Below, piece by piece: positions 30,677-39,192 of a stretch of DNA of 64,000 bases. A model generated the notes under the pieces. That model made no database searches. It had not been told where the DNA came from and worked only from the letters and a program-made list of their open reading frames with translations. A program made the position numbers and the translations under genes. Positions within the stretch are counted from its first letter, which is position 1; every line of letters starts with the position of its first letter. Origin of the DNA: Acidobacteriota bacterium (GTDB lineage: Bacteria; Acidobacteriota; Vicinamibacteria; Fen-336); assembly GCA_011526565.1 (NCBI GenBank), contig WYBL01000081.1, positions 1-64,000 on the forward strand, written 5' to 3'.

Positions 30677-32335
30677 TCAGCGCGGCAACCGCCGCTCCAG
30701 CGCCGCGGCCTCGGCGGCGATGCCCGCGGCCCCGTTCGCCCGCGCCCACGCGAGCGCCGACGCCACCCGCTGCCGCGCGAGCGACGGCTCGGCGGTGGCG
30801 ACGGCCTCGGCCTCGAGCAGGTCGAGCCGGCCCTGCGACACCCGTCCCGCGCTCCGCAGCTCGGCGATCAGCTCGCGCGCGCGGGCCGTGCGGGCCGCGG
30901 CGACCAGCGCCTCGCCCAGGGCCAGGCCCGCGTCGGGGTCGTCGGGCACGAAGCGGTGCAGCGCCGACCACGCCTCGACCGCCGCGGGCCAGTCGCCGAG
31001 CGCGCCACGGGCGTAGCCGGTCGCGCGCAGCCGGGTCTCGGCGGGGAGGGGCGCGGCGAGGGCGAGCGCGCGGCGGGCGGCGTCGACCGCGCCCGCGCCG
31101 TCGCCGCGCCGGCGGAGGGCGTCGGCGAGCGCCGCGTGGGCCAGCGCCTGCTGCGGCTGCTCGCGGACCGCGCGCCCGAGCGCCGTCGCCGCTGCGGCGA
31201 GGTCGAGCTCGCGCAGTCGCGCGAGCCCTTCGCCCAGCGCCCGTCCCGGCGCCGTCGCTCCCGGCGCAGGGCCCGCGGGCGGCGCCACGGCCGCGGGCCC
31301 GGGGCGCGGGCTGCGCAGCGCGACGATCCCGGCGGCGACGGCCAGCGCCAGCGCTCCCACGACAGCGACCGCGCGCCACTCGGGAGCGCGCCGCGGGACG
31401 TCGAGATCGGCGACCGCGGTGCCCGCGCTCGGGTAGCGGCGCGCCGGGTCGCGCTCGAGGCAGCGCAGGATCACCCGCTCGAGGCTCGGGTCGAGCCGGG
31501 GATCGATCGTGCGCGGCGACGGCGCCGGCTGGTGCAGCCGGCGCAGCGCGGCGGCCAGCGCGGTCGGCCCCTCGAACGGCAGCCGGCCGGTCACCATCTC
31601 GAACAGCACGACGCCGAACGCGTAGACGTCGCTGCGCGCCGTGGCGAGGCTGCCCTCGACCTGCTCGGGCGCCATGTACTCCGGGGTGCCGACGAGGCTC
31701 GCGGTGCGCCGCTCGTCGCCCGCCTCCGCGGCCGCGACGGCCAGCCCGAAGTCGGTGATCACCGCCCGCGGCGGCGCGCCCGGCGGCCCCGGGCACAACA
31801 TCACGTTGGCGCTCTTGAAGTCGCGGTGGACGACGCCCGTGGCGTGGGCCGCGTCGAGCGCCGCGGCCATCTGCCGCGCCAGCGCAAGCGCCGTCGAGAC
31901 GTCGAGCCGGCCGTCGCGGCGCACGCGCTGGGCGAGGTTCTCGCCGGGCAGCAGTTCCATCACGACGAACGCGACCGGCGGCCTCCCGGGCGCGAGGGGC
32001 GCGTGCTCCGCGAGGTCGTGGAGGCGGGCGATGCCGGGGTGGCTCACCCGCCGCGCGAGCTGGACCTCGCGCCGCAGGCGCTCCAGCGCGGCGCGATCGG
32101 CCGCCAGCCGCGGGCGCAGCACCTTGACCGCGACCGGCTCCTGCAGCTCGAGGTCCCACGCCTCGTGCACCTCGCCCATGCCGCCTTCGGCGACGAAGCG
32201 AACGACGCGGTAGCGGCCGGCGAGCGGCCGCTCCGGGTCGAACGCCGCCATCGGCGACGCGGACGCGGCGGCCCCGGGGTCGGTCGGGCGCGCGGGTGCG
32301 GTGGTGCGGTCGGGATCGGGAGCCAACACGGTCAT
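30677..32335 (-). CDS. Membrane-anchored serine/threonine protein kinase
   Basis: A 552-residue Hanks-type kinase with a Pro/Ala-rich N-terminus. Its canonical glycine loop is AEGGMGEV (residues ~49-56), the lysine lies in VAVKVL, HRDFKSANV begins at ~170, and DFGLA and APEQ follow. A transmembrane helix lies at ~319-339. The shorter C-terminal part (~350-552) has TPR-like helical repeats. HRDFKSAN replaces the usual HRDLKPEN. Only 2 bases separate its stop from the neighbouring kinase stop. It is divergent from the lipoprotein gene with 34 bases between start codons, so the two promoters overlap. Confidence 0.9.
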   Translation of the reverse strand: MTVLAPDPDRTTAPARPTDPGAAASASPMAAFDPERPLAGRYRVVRFVAEGGMGEVHEAWDLELQEPVAVKVLRPRLAADRAALERLRREVQLARRVSHPGIARLHDLAEHAPLAPGRPPVAFVVMELLPGENLAQRVRRDGRLDVSTALALARQMAAALDAAHATGVVHRDFKSANVMLCPGPPGAPPRAVITDFGLAVAAAEAGDERRTASLVGTPEYMAPEQVEGSLATARSDVYAFGVVLFEMVTGRLPFEGPTALAAALRRLHQPAPSPRTIDPRLDPSLERVILRCLERDPARRYPSAGTAVADLDVPRRAPEWRAVAVVGALALAVAAGIVALRSPRPGPAAVAPPAGPAPGATAPGRALGEGLARLRELDLAAAATALGRAVREQPQQALAHAALADALRRRGDGAGAVDAARRALALAAPLPAETRLRATGYARGALGDWPAAVEAWSALHRFVPDDPDAGLALGEALVAAARTARARELIAELRSAGRVSQGRLDLLEAEAVATAEPSLARQRVASALAWARANGAAGIAAEAAALERRLPR

Positions 32336-32347
32336 GGTACGGCCGCT

Positions 32348-32357
32348 TTGCTACAGT
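32348..32357. promoter_or_regulatory. Overlapping divergent -10-like elements
   Basis: Minus-strand TAGCAA (32353-32348) lies 12 bases before the kinase ATG. Plus-strand TACAGT (32352-32357) lies 12 bases before the lipoprotein ATG. The two hexamers overlap by two bases, so the promoters should exclude one another. Confidence 0.4.
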
Positions 32358-32369
32358 CGCCCCGCCGCC

Positions 32370-33110
32370 ATGTTGCGCACCACCTTCGTCACCGTGCTCG
32401 CCTTCGCCGCGCTGGGCGCCGCCGGTTGCGGGCGGCCGCCCGGGCCTTCGCCGCTCGCGCGCGAGGAGGCGCTGCTGATGCGCCAGGTGCAGGGACTCGA
32501 GGCGCTGGTGGCCGCGGCCGAGGCGGGCACGCTCACGTCGCCGGACTGGGTGCAGATCGGCATCGACGAGGCGCTGATCGCCGAGCTGGTCGCGGCCGGG
32601 CTGCCGCAGGAGCGGGTGATCCTGGACCGCGCCCGGGTCCGGCTGGAGCGCGCGGAGATCTCGCTGCGCGGCAGCGTCGGCCTGGTCACGCTGCACGGCC
32701 GCGTCTCGCCGCCGGACGATCCGGCCACCTTCGCCGAGCTGACGCTGAGCGGCGCGCTCGGCCAGTTCGCGATCGAGGGCGGCGTGTTGCGCGCGCGGGT
32801 CGAGCTGATCGGCTTCGACGTGCGCCGCGCCGCGGCTGCCGGCGTCGACTCCGACGCGCTGCGCGCGCTGCTCGTGGGGCTGGGCGAAGAGGGGCTGGCG
32901 GCCGCGGGTGAACTGGTGCCGCCGCTCGAGCTGCCCGTGCGGCTCGAGGACGTCGTGCGCTTCGAGGGCCTCGACGACGGCCCGGTGCGGGTCGCGCCCG
33001 CGTCGCTGCCGCTGCGGGTCTCGGTCGCGCGGGCGATGGCGCTGTCGGGGCGGCTGTGGATCTTCCTCGACGTGAAAGCCGGGCCCTGGCAGAGCGAGGC
33101 GGCGCGGTGA
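32370..33110 (+). CDS. Putative lipoprotein of unknown function
   Basis: A 246-residue protein with an N-terminal hydrophobic stretch ending at a lipobox-like AAGC (Cys20), so probably lipid-anchored; the -3 position is Ala rather than the usual Leu, so this is not certain. The remainder alternates amphipathic strands and helices (ALIAELVAAGLP, ISLRGSVGLVTLHGRV) in a way that recalls lipid-binding or AsmA-like barrels, but no family is assigned. It overlaps the next gene by GTGA and is divergent from a Ser/Thr kinase gene. Confidence 0.7.
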   Translation: MLRTTFVTVLAFAALGAAGCGRPPGPSPLAREEALLMRQVQGLEALVAAAEAGTLTSPDWVQIGIDEALIAELVAAGLPQERVILDRARVRLERAEISLRGSVGLVTLHGRVSPPDDPATFAELTLSGALGQFAIEGGVLRARVELIGFDVRRAAAAGVDSDALRALLVGLGEEGLAAAGELVPPLELPVRLEDVVRFEGLDDGPVRVAPASLPLRVSVARAMALSGRLWIFLDVKAGPWQSEAAR

Positions 33111-34111
33111 GCACTCGAGCCAGGGTCTGGGGCGCGCTCGTGCTGCTGCTGACCGGGCTGGTGGCGGGGGTCGTCGCCTGGCGGCGTGCCCAGCCGCCCG
33201 CGGGCCCGAGCGCCGAAGACGTCGAGCGCCTGCGCGCGCGGCGCGCGGCGCTGCAGGACCGCTTCCGCGAGCTGACCACGGGCCGCGACGACGAGGGGTT
33301 GTCGCAGGCCCCCGCGGCGGACGTCATCCTCGGCCTGCCGACGAGCCTGACCCGCTCGCTCGTCGAGCAGGTGACGACGGGCCTGTTCCGCGAGGTGCGG
33401 CTGGAGCTGCGAAAGCTCCAGGTGCGTACCGCCGACGACATCGAAGGCAAGGTGCTGTTCAAGCGTCGGACGCTGGGCAGCTTCGTGCTGGAAGTCGACA
33501 TCGAGCGCGTCAGCGCGCTGCTCGAGCCCGGCAACCCGCAGCTCGACTTCAGCGGCGACCGCATCCACGTGCGGCAGCCCGTCGCGCTGTCGCGCGGCGA
33601 AGGCCGCGCCCAGGTCCGCTTCCGCTGGGACGGCAAGGGCATCGCGGGTGCCGTGTGCGGCGACCTCGACGTCACGCTGCCGGTGTCGGGACGGGTCAAG
33701 CCGCGCGACTACGCGGTCGGTGGCGCGTTCGAGCTGGCGACCGACGGCGGGTTCGTCGTCGCCCGACCCCGCTTCGGCCCGGTGCGGGTGCACCTCGAGA
33801 TCGAGCCGGCCGCCGCGACCTGGCAGGCGGTCGACGCGCTGATCGACCAGCAGGGCCTCGTGTGCCGCACGGCCCTGCGCAAGGCCGACGTCGCGGGCAA
33901 GGTGCGGGCGCTGGTGGCCCGCGGGTTCGACGTCACGCTGCCGCGCACGCTGCTGCGCGAGGTGCGCCTGCCCGCCGGCCTGACGTCGTCGGTCGCGGTC
34001 CCCGGCCGCACGCTCGAGCTCGAGGTCGAGCCGATCGGCCTCGCCCTCACCCCGACCCGCACCTGGTACGGCGCGGACGTCGCCCCGCGCGCCCGCCTCG
34101 ATCGCCCCTAG
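33107..34111 (+). CDS. Membrane-anchored protein of unknown function
   Basis: A 334-residue protein with an N-terminal transmembrane anchor (~8-25) and a periplasmic domain of alternating beta strands and short helices. Its GLPTSLTRSLVEQVTTGLF and LELRKLQV blocks resemble the layout of the preceding lipoprotein, suggesting distant paralogy or a common lipid-binding (SMP/AsmA-like) fold; this is a weak inference. GTG start overlaps the previous TGA. The last gene before a hairpin terminator-like region. No catalytic motif seen. Confidence 0.7.
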   Translation: MSTRARVWGALVLLLTGLVAGVVAWRRAQPPAGPSAEDVERLRARRAALQDRFRELTTGRDDEGLSQAPAADVILGLPTSLTRSLVEQVTTGLFREVRLELRKLQVRTADDIEGKVLFKRRTLGSFVLEVDIERVSALLEPGNPQLDFSGDRIHVRQPVALSRGEGRAQVRFRWDGKGIAGAVCGDLDVTLPVSGRVKPRDYAVGGAFELATDGGFVVARPRFGPVRVHLEIEPAAATWQAVDALIDQQGLVCRTALRKADVAGKVRALVARGFDVTLPRTLLREVRLPAGLTSSVAVPGRTLELEVEPIGLALTPTRTWYGADVAPRARLDRP

Positions 34112-34112
34112 T

Positions 34113-34153
34113 CCGGCCGTCGGGCCGGGTCCAGCCAGCCGACGAACGGCTGG
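34113..34153. terminator. Tandem terminator-like hairpins
   Basis: CCGGCC-GTCG-GGCCGG (34113-34128) directly follows the stop codon, and CCAGCCG-ACGAA-CGGCTGG (34135-34153) follows. Neither has a T-run. They sit between the forward gene and the reverse tRNA and could end both transcripts. Confidence 0.4.
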
Positions 34154-34175
34154 GACACAGGCTGTCGAAGGGGAA

Positions 34176-34250
34176 TGGAGCCGACGGTGGGGCTTGAACC
34201 CACGACCTGCTGATTACGAATCAGCTGCTCTACCGCTGAGCTACGTCGGC
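34176..34250 (-). tRNA. tRNA-Thr (anticodon CGT)
   Basis: A complete cloverleaf on the minus strand. The acceptor stem is GCCGACG/CGTCGGC, the D arm uses GCTC/GAGC, the anticodon stem-loop is GCTGA-TTCGTAA-TCAGC with anticodon CGT, and the T arm is GTGGG-TTCAAGC-CCCAC. Discriminator T is followed by an encoded CCA (34178-34176). It decodes ACG, a frequent threonine codon in GC-rich genomes. Confidence 0.96.
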
Positions 34251-34265
34251 GCGGCAGGGGATGGA

Positions 34266-34294
34266 AATGTACCAGAGGATCCGACGGCGCGAAA
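34266..34294 (-). promoter_or_regulatory. Putative tRNA-Thr promoter
   Basis: TTTCGC (34294-34289), a 17-base spacer and TACATT (34271-34266) place the transcription start about 8 bases before the mature tRNA. The -10 is good, the -35 weak. Confidence 0.45.
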
Positions 34295-34344
34295 GGGCGC
34301 AGGGCCTGCGCCGGGGCGAGGGTGCCGCAACCGGGCGATTAATC

Positions 34345-34373
34345 TTGATTTGAAGAACACTTGACCCCATACT
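34345..34373 (+). promoter_or_regulatory. Sigma-70-like promoter of the Thr/Pro-linker lipoprotein
   Basis: TTGATT (34345-34350), a 17-base spacer and CATACT (34368-34373) lie in one of the few AT-rich patches of the window. A GGAGG ribosome-binding site (34391-34395) precedes the GTG start. TTGAC (34361-34365) and GTCAA (34380-34384) form an inverted pair around the -10. Confidence 0.55.
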
Positions 34374-34400
34374 CCTGAAGTCAATTCTCGGGAGGGTCGG

Positions 34401-34997
34401 GTGGCGAACTGGACTCGGACGGCGGCCCTGGCCGCCAGCGCGCTGTTGCTGGGAGCCTGCCAGACCCTGTACGAGGAGCTGCCGGGTGGCACCGGCGGCA
34501 CTCCGATCGCGACGCCGACCCCGTCGGGTCCCGGCACCGCCGTGACACCCACTCCCACTCCGAGCGCCAGCGCCACTCCGACCCCGCAGGCGACGCCCAC
34601 GCCCGCGCCGACGGCAACGCCGCCCCCGCAGACGTCGGCCGGATGCGGCCTGCCGCCGGGCACCTGGTCCGGGCAGGCCTGCCCCTACCTCTCGCCGTCT
34701 TTCCTGCGCGACGTCGACGCGGCGATCGACCGCGTGGTCTCCAAGCAACCCGGCCTCTTCAACCTGAACGACCGGCGCGGCGACAAGGGCTACTACGTGC
34801 GCGACGGCGACGCCTTCCACCTGGCGGTCGTGCGCGAGCTGGAGGCGGTCGGCCTGTGCGCGACGTTCGACGGCGAGGAGATCGGCGTCAAGGACACGAA
34901 CGCCTCGAACGACCAGTACGACATCCACCTGTCGACCGGGCACATCCGGCGCGGGGACGGGATGTACCGGTCGACCTGCCGTCCCGCCTGGTTCTAG
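34401..34997 (+). CDS. Lipoprotein with Thr/Pro linker, unknown function
   Basis: A 198-residue protein with a clear lipoprotein signal (LLLGAC, Cys20), then a low-complexity Thr/Pro/Ala linker of about 50 residues (repeated TPTP units), then a compact C-terminal domain (~78-198) with four cysteines and DRVVSKQPGLFNLND, YYVRDGDAFHLAVVRELEAVGLC. The linker should hold the domain away from the membrane. The C-terminal domain resembles small cell-surface domains of unknown function; no enzyme motif is visible. GTG start with GGAGG 5 bases upstream and its own promoter. Monocistronic. Confidence 0.8.
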   Translation: MANWTRTAALAASALLLGACQTLYEELPGGTGGTPIATPTPSGPGTAVTPTPTPSASATPTPQATPTPAPTATPPPQTSAGCGLPPGTWSGQACPYLSPSFLRDVDAAIDRVVSKQPGLFNLNDRRGDKGYYVRDGDAFHLAVVRELEAVGLCATFDGEEIGVKDTNASNDQYDIHLSTGHIRRGDGMYRSTCRPAWF

Positions 34998-35012
34998 GCC
35001 CGAGCCCCGGGC
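34998..35012 (+). terminator. Short hairpin after the lipoprotein stop
   Basis: GCCCG-AGCCC-CGGGC begins at the base after the TAG stop codon. There is no T-run, so efficiency as an intrinsic terminator is doubtful. Nothing else is seen up to the nuoA promoter. Confidence 0.3.
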
Positions 35013-35096
35013 GCGCACGAATCGCGCGGCCTGCGTGTCGGGCCGGAAGCGGCTGGCCGTCCCTTCAGGCGGAGCTCCGGGCGCAACGGCTGCGTC

Positions 35097-35125
35097 TTGG
35101 CACGCGGCAGGCACTTTGCTAAGGT
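35097..35125 (+). promoter_or_regulatory. Promoter of the complex I operon
   Basis: TTGGCA (35097-35102), a 17-base spacer and TAAGGT (35120-35125) form a good sigma-70-type promoter. The predicted start near 35132 gives a leader of about 30 bases with TGGAG at 35151-35155 before the nuoA ATG. Confidence 0.6.
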
Positions 35126-35161
35126 CCCCCCCGGTCGTTCGTATCCACGCTGGAGCCACGC

Positions 35162-35569
35162 ATGCCGACAACCTTGAGCAGCGCGGACTTCCTCACCTCC
35201 TGGAGCGCGGTTCTCCTTTTCTTCGTGGCCGCGGTCGGGTTCGTCGCGATCGGTCTCGTGGGCTGGTGGGTCCTCCGACCCTCCCGAGTCACCCCCGAGA
35301 AGCTCACCACCTATGAGTGTGGCGAGGAGCCGATCGGCGGGGCCTGGGTCCAGTTCAACGTCCGCTTCTACGTGTTCGCCCTGGTCTTCCTCGTCTTCGA
35401 CGTGGAGGCCGTGTTCCTGCTGCCCTGGGCGGTCGTCTTCCGCGAACTGGGCGCGATCGCCTTCCTCGAAGGCCTCTTCTTCATCGCCGTGCTCGCGATC
35501 GGCCTCGCCTACGCCTGGCGCAAGGGCGACCTGGCCTGGGTGCGGCTCGACGACCGGGTGAACCCGTGA
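35162..35569 (+). CDS. nuoA: NADH-quinone oxidoreductase subunit A
   Basis: A 135-residue complex I membrane subunit with three transmembrane helices and the family motif [30 protein letters not shown] block around residues 44-70, including the cysteine of the conserved TYECG loop. NuoA helps form the quinone-site entrance with NuoH, NuoJ and NuoK. First gene of nuoABCDHIJKN, with its own promoter. The stop overlaps the nuoB GTG (GTGA). Confidence 0.95.
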   Translation: MPTTLSSADFLTSWSAVLLFFVAAVGFVAIGLVGWWVLRPSRVTPEKLTTYECGEEPIGGAWVQFNVRFYVFALVFLVFDVEAVFLLPWAVVFRELGAIAFLEGLFFIAVLAIGLAYAWRKGDLAWVRLDDRVNP

Positions 35570-36228
35570 AGCTGGCGCCGACCCTGCCGCCGCCCGTCAG
35601 CGGCGTGATCCAGAACCGCTTCCCCGACCACGTCGTGTTCACCACCGTCGACGAGGTGGTCAACTGGGCGCGCAAGTCCAGCCTGTGGCCGATGACGTTC
35701 GGCCTCGCCTGCTGCGCGATCGAGATGATGGCCGCCGGCGGCACCCGCTTCGACTGGGACCGCTTCGGCATGATCCCGCGCGCCACGCCGCGCCAGAGCG
35801 ACCTGATGATCGTCGCCGGCACGGTGACGCTGAAGATGGCCTCGCGCGTGAAGCGGCTGTTCGAGCAGATGCCAGAGCCACGCTACGTGATCTCGATGGG
35901 CTCGTGCGCCAACAACGGCGGCCCCTACTGGCGCCACGGCTACCACGTGCTCAAGGGCATCGACGAGATCATCCCCGTCGACGTCTACGTGCCAGGCTGC
36001 CCGCCGCGGCCGGAGGCGCTGCTCTACGGCGTGATGAAGCTGCAGGAGAAGCTGCAGGAGGACCGCGTGCTGCGCAAGAAGCCGCTGGCGCCCGGCAGCC
36101 TGGTCGACGCCCACCTCGACGGCGTCGAGCGCGCCCCCGACGGCTCGCTGCGGATCGTCGAGCCGGCGGCCGCCCCGAAGCCCGAGCCGGCGGCACCTGC
36201 AGCCCCCTCGCACGGAGCCAAGGCATGA
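35566..36228 (+). CDS. nuoB: NADH-quinone oxidoreductase subunit B
   Basis: A 220-residue subunit carrying the terminal N2 4Fe-4S cluster that reduces quinone. Cluster ligands are the adjacent cysteines in [14 protein letters not shown], plus [11 protein letters not shown] and [14 protein letters not shown]. The family core is ~160 residues; here a C-terminal tail of ~60 residues ends in an Ala/Pro/Lys-rich stretch (~200-220) that is not part of the conserved fold. The GTG start overlaps the nuoA stop. The tail resembles the one on NuoI. Confidence 0.96.
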   Translation: MKLAPTLPPPVSGVIQNRFPDHVVFTTVDEVVNWARKSSLWPMTFGLACCAIEMMAAGGTRFDWDRFGMIPRATPRQSDLMIVAGTVTLKMASRVKRLFEQMPEPRYVISMGSCANNGGPYWRHGYHVLKGIDEIIPVDVYVPGCPPRPEALLYGVMKLQEKLQEDRVLRKKPLAPGSLVDAHLDGVERAPDGSLRIVEPAAAPKPEPAAPAAPSHGAKA

Positions 36229-36812
36229 CGCCCGCCGAGATCTGCACGAAGCTCCAGGAGAAGTTCGGGGCCGACGTGGTCGGGCCGCTGGTCGAGGCCG
36301 CGTCTCCCTTCGTGGTGGTCACGACCGAGCGGATCGCCGAGGTCGCCGCCTTCTGCAAGGCGGACCCGGCGCTGGTGCTCGACAACCTGCTGTGCCTCTC
36401 CGCGGTCGACCTGCCCAAGGAGAAGGACCAGCCGCGGATGGAGGTCGTCTACCACCTCTTCTCCTACACCCACTTCCACCGCTTCGCGCTGAAGGTCCAC
36501 GTGCCGCGCGAGGGCGCCCGGGTGCCGACCGTCGAGGCCACCTGGGGCGTCGCCAACTGGCACGAGCGCGAGGCCTACGACCTGTTCGGGATCGTGTTCG
36601 AGGGCCACTCCGACCTGCGCCGCATCCTGCTGCCGGACGACTGGCAGGGGCACCCGCTGCGCAAGGACTGGACCGACCCCGAGTTCTACAACGGGATGCG
36701 GGTCAAGCCCACGGAGCAGATGGCCGAGCGGGCCCTCAAGGGCGAGGAGTTCGGCACCGGCCCGTTCAAGCACGACCCCGACAACGCCCACGTCCCCGGG
36801 AGCCAGGCATGA
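36225..36812 (+). CDS. nuoC: NADH-quinone oxidoreductase subunit C
   Basis: A 195-residue 30-kDa-type subunit of the peripheral arm. Signature: [16 protein letters not shown], then [22 protein letters not shown] and [17 protein letters not shown], the invariant family block. It is separate from nuoD, unlike the nuoCD fusion of E. coli. ATG overlaps the nuoB stop (ATGA). Confidence 0.95.
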   Translation: MTPAEICTKLQEKFGADVVGPLVEAASPFVVVTTERIAEVAAFCKADPALVLDNLLCLSAVDLPKEKDQPRMEVVYHLFSYTHFHRFALKVHVPREGARVPTVEATWGVANWHEREAYDLFGIVFEGHSDLRRILLPDDWQGHPLRKDWTDPEFYNGMRVKPTEQMAERALKGEEFGTGPFKHDPDNAHVPGSQA

Positions 36813-37996
36813 GCGCCGGAATCACCCGGCCGGTCACCTCCGCCGAGTCGGTCGGCTGGCGGATCGACGACATCGGCCCCGACGAGATGATCCTGTCGAT
36901 GGGCCCGCAGCACCCGTCGACCCACGGCGTGCTGCGGATCGAGCTGATCACCGACGGCGAGCTGGTGCGCGAGGCACGGCCCCACATCGGCTACCTGCAC
37001 CGCTGCTTCGAGAAGCACTGCGAGAACGTCGACTACCCGGGCGTGATCCCCTACACCGACCGCCTCGACTACGTGGCGTCGATGGGCAACTCGCTCGGCT
37101 ACGCGCTGGCGGTGGAAAAGCTGCTGGCGATCGAGCCTTCGCCCTACGTGTCGACGATCCGCGTGATCATGGCCGAGCTGCAGCGGATCGCCTCGCACTG
37201 CGTCGCGGTCGGCACCTACGGCATGGACCTCGGGGCCTTCACCCCGTTCCTGCACCTGCTGCGCGACCGCGAGAAGATCCTCGACGTCTTCGAGTGGACC
37301 TGCGGCGCGCGCCTGCTCTACAACTACAACTGGATCGGCGGGCTGTCCCACGACGTTCCGGACGGCTTCGTCCGCGCCTGCCGCGAGATCGTCGCCGAGT
37401 TCGACAAGGTCACCTGGCCCGAGCTCGTGAACCTGCTGATCGGCAACCGCATCTTCATCGAGCGCACGGCCAAGGTCGGCGTCGTCTCCCGCGAGCTGGC
37501 GATCTCGTACGACCTGACCGGGCCCAACCTGCGCGGGTCCGGCGTCGCCTACGACCTGCGCAAGGCCGAGCCCTACTGCGGCTACGAGAACTACGAGTTC
37601 GCGGTGCCGGTCGGCGAAGGGAAGCACGGCCCGCTCGGGTCCTGCTTCGACCGCAACTGGGTGCGCGTGGTCGAGATGAAGGAGTCGGCGCGGATCATCT
37701 CGCAGGCGCTCGACCGCCTGGAGAAGCTCGAGAAGACCGACGTCCGCGAGAAGGTGCCCAAGCGCGCCAAGCCGGCCAAGGGCGAGGTGTTCGCCCGCTC
37801 CGAGGCCCCGCGCGGCAACCTCGGCTACTACGTGGTGGCCGACGGCACCGCCGTCAACCCCTACCGGGTGAAGGTCAAGAGCCCCTGCTTCACCGCGATG
37901 AGCGCGTTCCACCACGTGGCGCGCGGCGTGATGATCGCGGACATCATCGCCCTCATCGGCAGCTTCGACGTCGTGCTCGGGGAGATCGACCGCTAG
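36809..37996 (+). CDS. nuoD: NADH-quinone oxidoreductase subunit D
   Basis: A 395-residue 49-kDa-type subunit, homologous to NiFe-hydrogenase large subunits, forming the quinone-binding cavity with NuoB. Conserved blocks: MGPQHPSTHGVLRIEL (His-Ser-His loop contacting quinone), IGYLHRCFEKHCE, YTDRLDYVASMGNSLGY, and the C-terminal end IALIGSFDVVLGEIDR. No nickel ligands are expected, and the C-terminal hydrogenase CxxC is absent as in all complex I proteins. ATG overlaps the nuoC stop (ATGA). Confidence 0.96.
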   Translation: MSAGITRPVTSAESVGWRIDDIGPDEMILSMGPQHPSTHGVLRIELITDGELVREARPHIGYLHRCFEKHCENVDYPGVIPYTDRLDYVASMGNSLGYALAVEKLLAIEPSPYVSTIRVIMAELQRIASHCVAVGTYGMDLGAFTPFLHLLRDREKILDVFEWTCGARLLYNYNWIGGLSHDVPDGFVRACREIVAEFDKVTWPELVNLLIGNRIFIERTAKVGVVSRELAISYDLTGPNLRGSGVAYDLRKAEPYCGYENYEFAVPVGEGKHGPLGSCFDRNWVRVVEMKESARIISQALDRLEKLEKTDVREKVPKRAKPAKGEVFARSEAPRGNLGYYVVADGTAVNPYRVKVKSPCFTAMSAFHHVARGVMIADIIALIGSFDVVLGEIDR

Positions 37997-37998
37997 CC

Positions 37999-39192
37999 AT
38001 GGACGCCCTGCTCCGGCTGTTCTCGCTCATTCCCGGCTGGGACCAGAACGTCCCGGCCTGGGCCTCCATCACGCTCGCCGGCCTGGTGGCCGCGGGCCTG
38101 TGTCTCGGCTTCATGTCGCTCGGCCCCGTCGGCTACGTCTACGTCGAGCGCAAGATCGCCGGCTTCATGCAGGACCGGCTGGGCCCGATGCGGGTCGGGC
38201 CCTGGGGCCTGCTGCAGACGATCGCCGACACCATCAAGCTGCTGTTCAAGGAGGCGATCTTCCCGGCAGCGGTCCACAAGGTGATGTTCGTGGTCGCGCC
38301 CTGCCTGGTCGTGACCGGCGCCTTCATGGGCTTCGCGGTGCTGCCGTTCTCGCCCACCTGGCAGGCGGCCGACCTCGACGTCGGCGCCTTCTACGTGATC
38401 GCGATCGGCTCGCTGTCGACCGTCGGCCTGATCATGGCGGGCTGGGCCTCGAACAACAAGTACGCGCTGTTCGGCGCGATGCGCTCCGCGGCGCAGATCG
38501 TCTCCTACGAGATCCCGGCGGTGATGTCGCTGATCGTCGTGGTGATGATCGCGGGCTCGCTGTCGCTGCAGGCGATCGTCGGCGAGCAGGCCGGCGGGCT
38601 GCACAACTGGTTCCTGTGGAAGTTCTTCCCGCTGAACGTGATCGCCTTCCTGGTCTTCTTCACGGCGACGCTCGCGGAGTGCAACCGCACCCCGTTCGAC
38701 ATCCCGGAGGCGGAGAGCGAGCTGGTCGCGGGCTTCCACACCGAGTACAGCGGCTTCTTCTTCGCGATGTTCTTCCTCGCCGAGTACACCGAGATGTTCG
38801 TCGCCTCGGCGATGGCCGCGGTGCTGTTCCTCGGCGGCTTCGCGGCGCCGATCCCGGCGCTGCAGACGGTGGGCGGCTTCGACATCGGCCCGGTCTGGCT
38901 GATCGCCAAGGCCTGGGCGCTGGTCTTCGTCCACATGTGGCTGCGCTGGACGCTGCCGCGGCTGCGCGTCGACCAGCTCATGCACGTCGCCTGGAAGGTG
39001 CTGCTGCCGATCTCGCTGTTCCTGATCGTGGTGGTCGGCGGGCTGCTGACCTGGCCGGCGACGGCGAACGGGTTCCCCTGGGACCGCTGGGTGGGCTGGC
39101 TGCTCTCGGCCCTGCTGTTCGTCTACCTGGCGACGACGGCGGCGCGGGCGTGGCGCTGGCACGCGCGCCAGGTGCGGGAGGCGGTCGCGTGA
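37999..39192 (+). CDS. nuoH: NADH-quinone oxidoreductase subunit H
   Basis: A 397-residue membrane subunit with about eight helices, linking the quinone site to the proton channels. Family blocks: YVERKIAGFMQDRLGPMRVG, GLLQTIADTIKLLFKE, LAECNRTPFDIPEAESELVAGFHTEYSG-region acids near the quinone tunnel, and WLRWTLPRLRVDQLM. Follows nuoD directly; nuoE, nuoF and nuoG, which usually lie between D and H in NADH-linked operons, are absent here. Confidence 0.96.
   Translation: MDALLRLFSLIPGWDQNVPAWASITLAGLVAAGLCLGFMSLGPVGYVYVERKIAGFMQDRLGPMRVGPWGLLQTIADTIKLLFKEAIFPAAVHKVMFVVAPCLVVTGAFMGFAVLPFSPTWQAADLDVGAFYVIAIGSLSTVGLIMAGWASNNKYALFGAMRSAAQIVSYEIPAVMSLIVVVMIAGSLSLQAIVGEQAGGLHNWFLWKFFPLNVIAFLVFFTATLAECNRTPFDIPEAESELVAGFHTEYSGFFFAMFFLAEYTEMFVASAMAAVLFLGGFAAPIPALQTVGGFDIGPVWLIAKAWALVFVHMWLRWTLPRLRVDQLMHVAWKVLLPISLFLIVVVGGLLTWPATANGFPWDRWVGWLLSALLFVYLATTAARAWRWHARQVREAVA

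Noticed and set aside
28592..32911. 1439-residue forward frame across the kinases
   Set aside because: Arg/Ala/Gly-rich shadow overlapping kinase 2 in another frame and antisense to kinase 3; no domains and no start site.
34500..34640. Repeat element in the Thr/Pro region
   Set aside because: Short codon-level repeats of a protein linker inside a gene, not a dispersed or mobile repeat.
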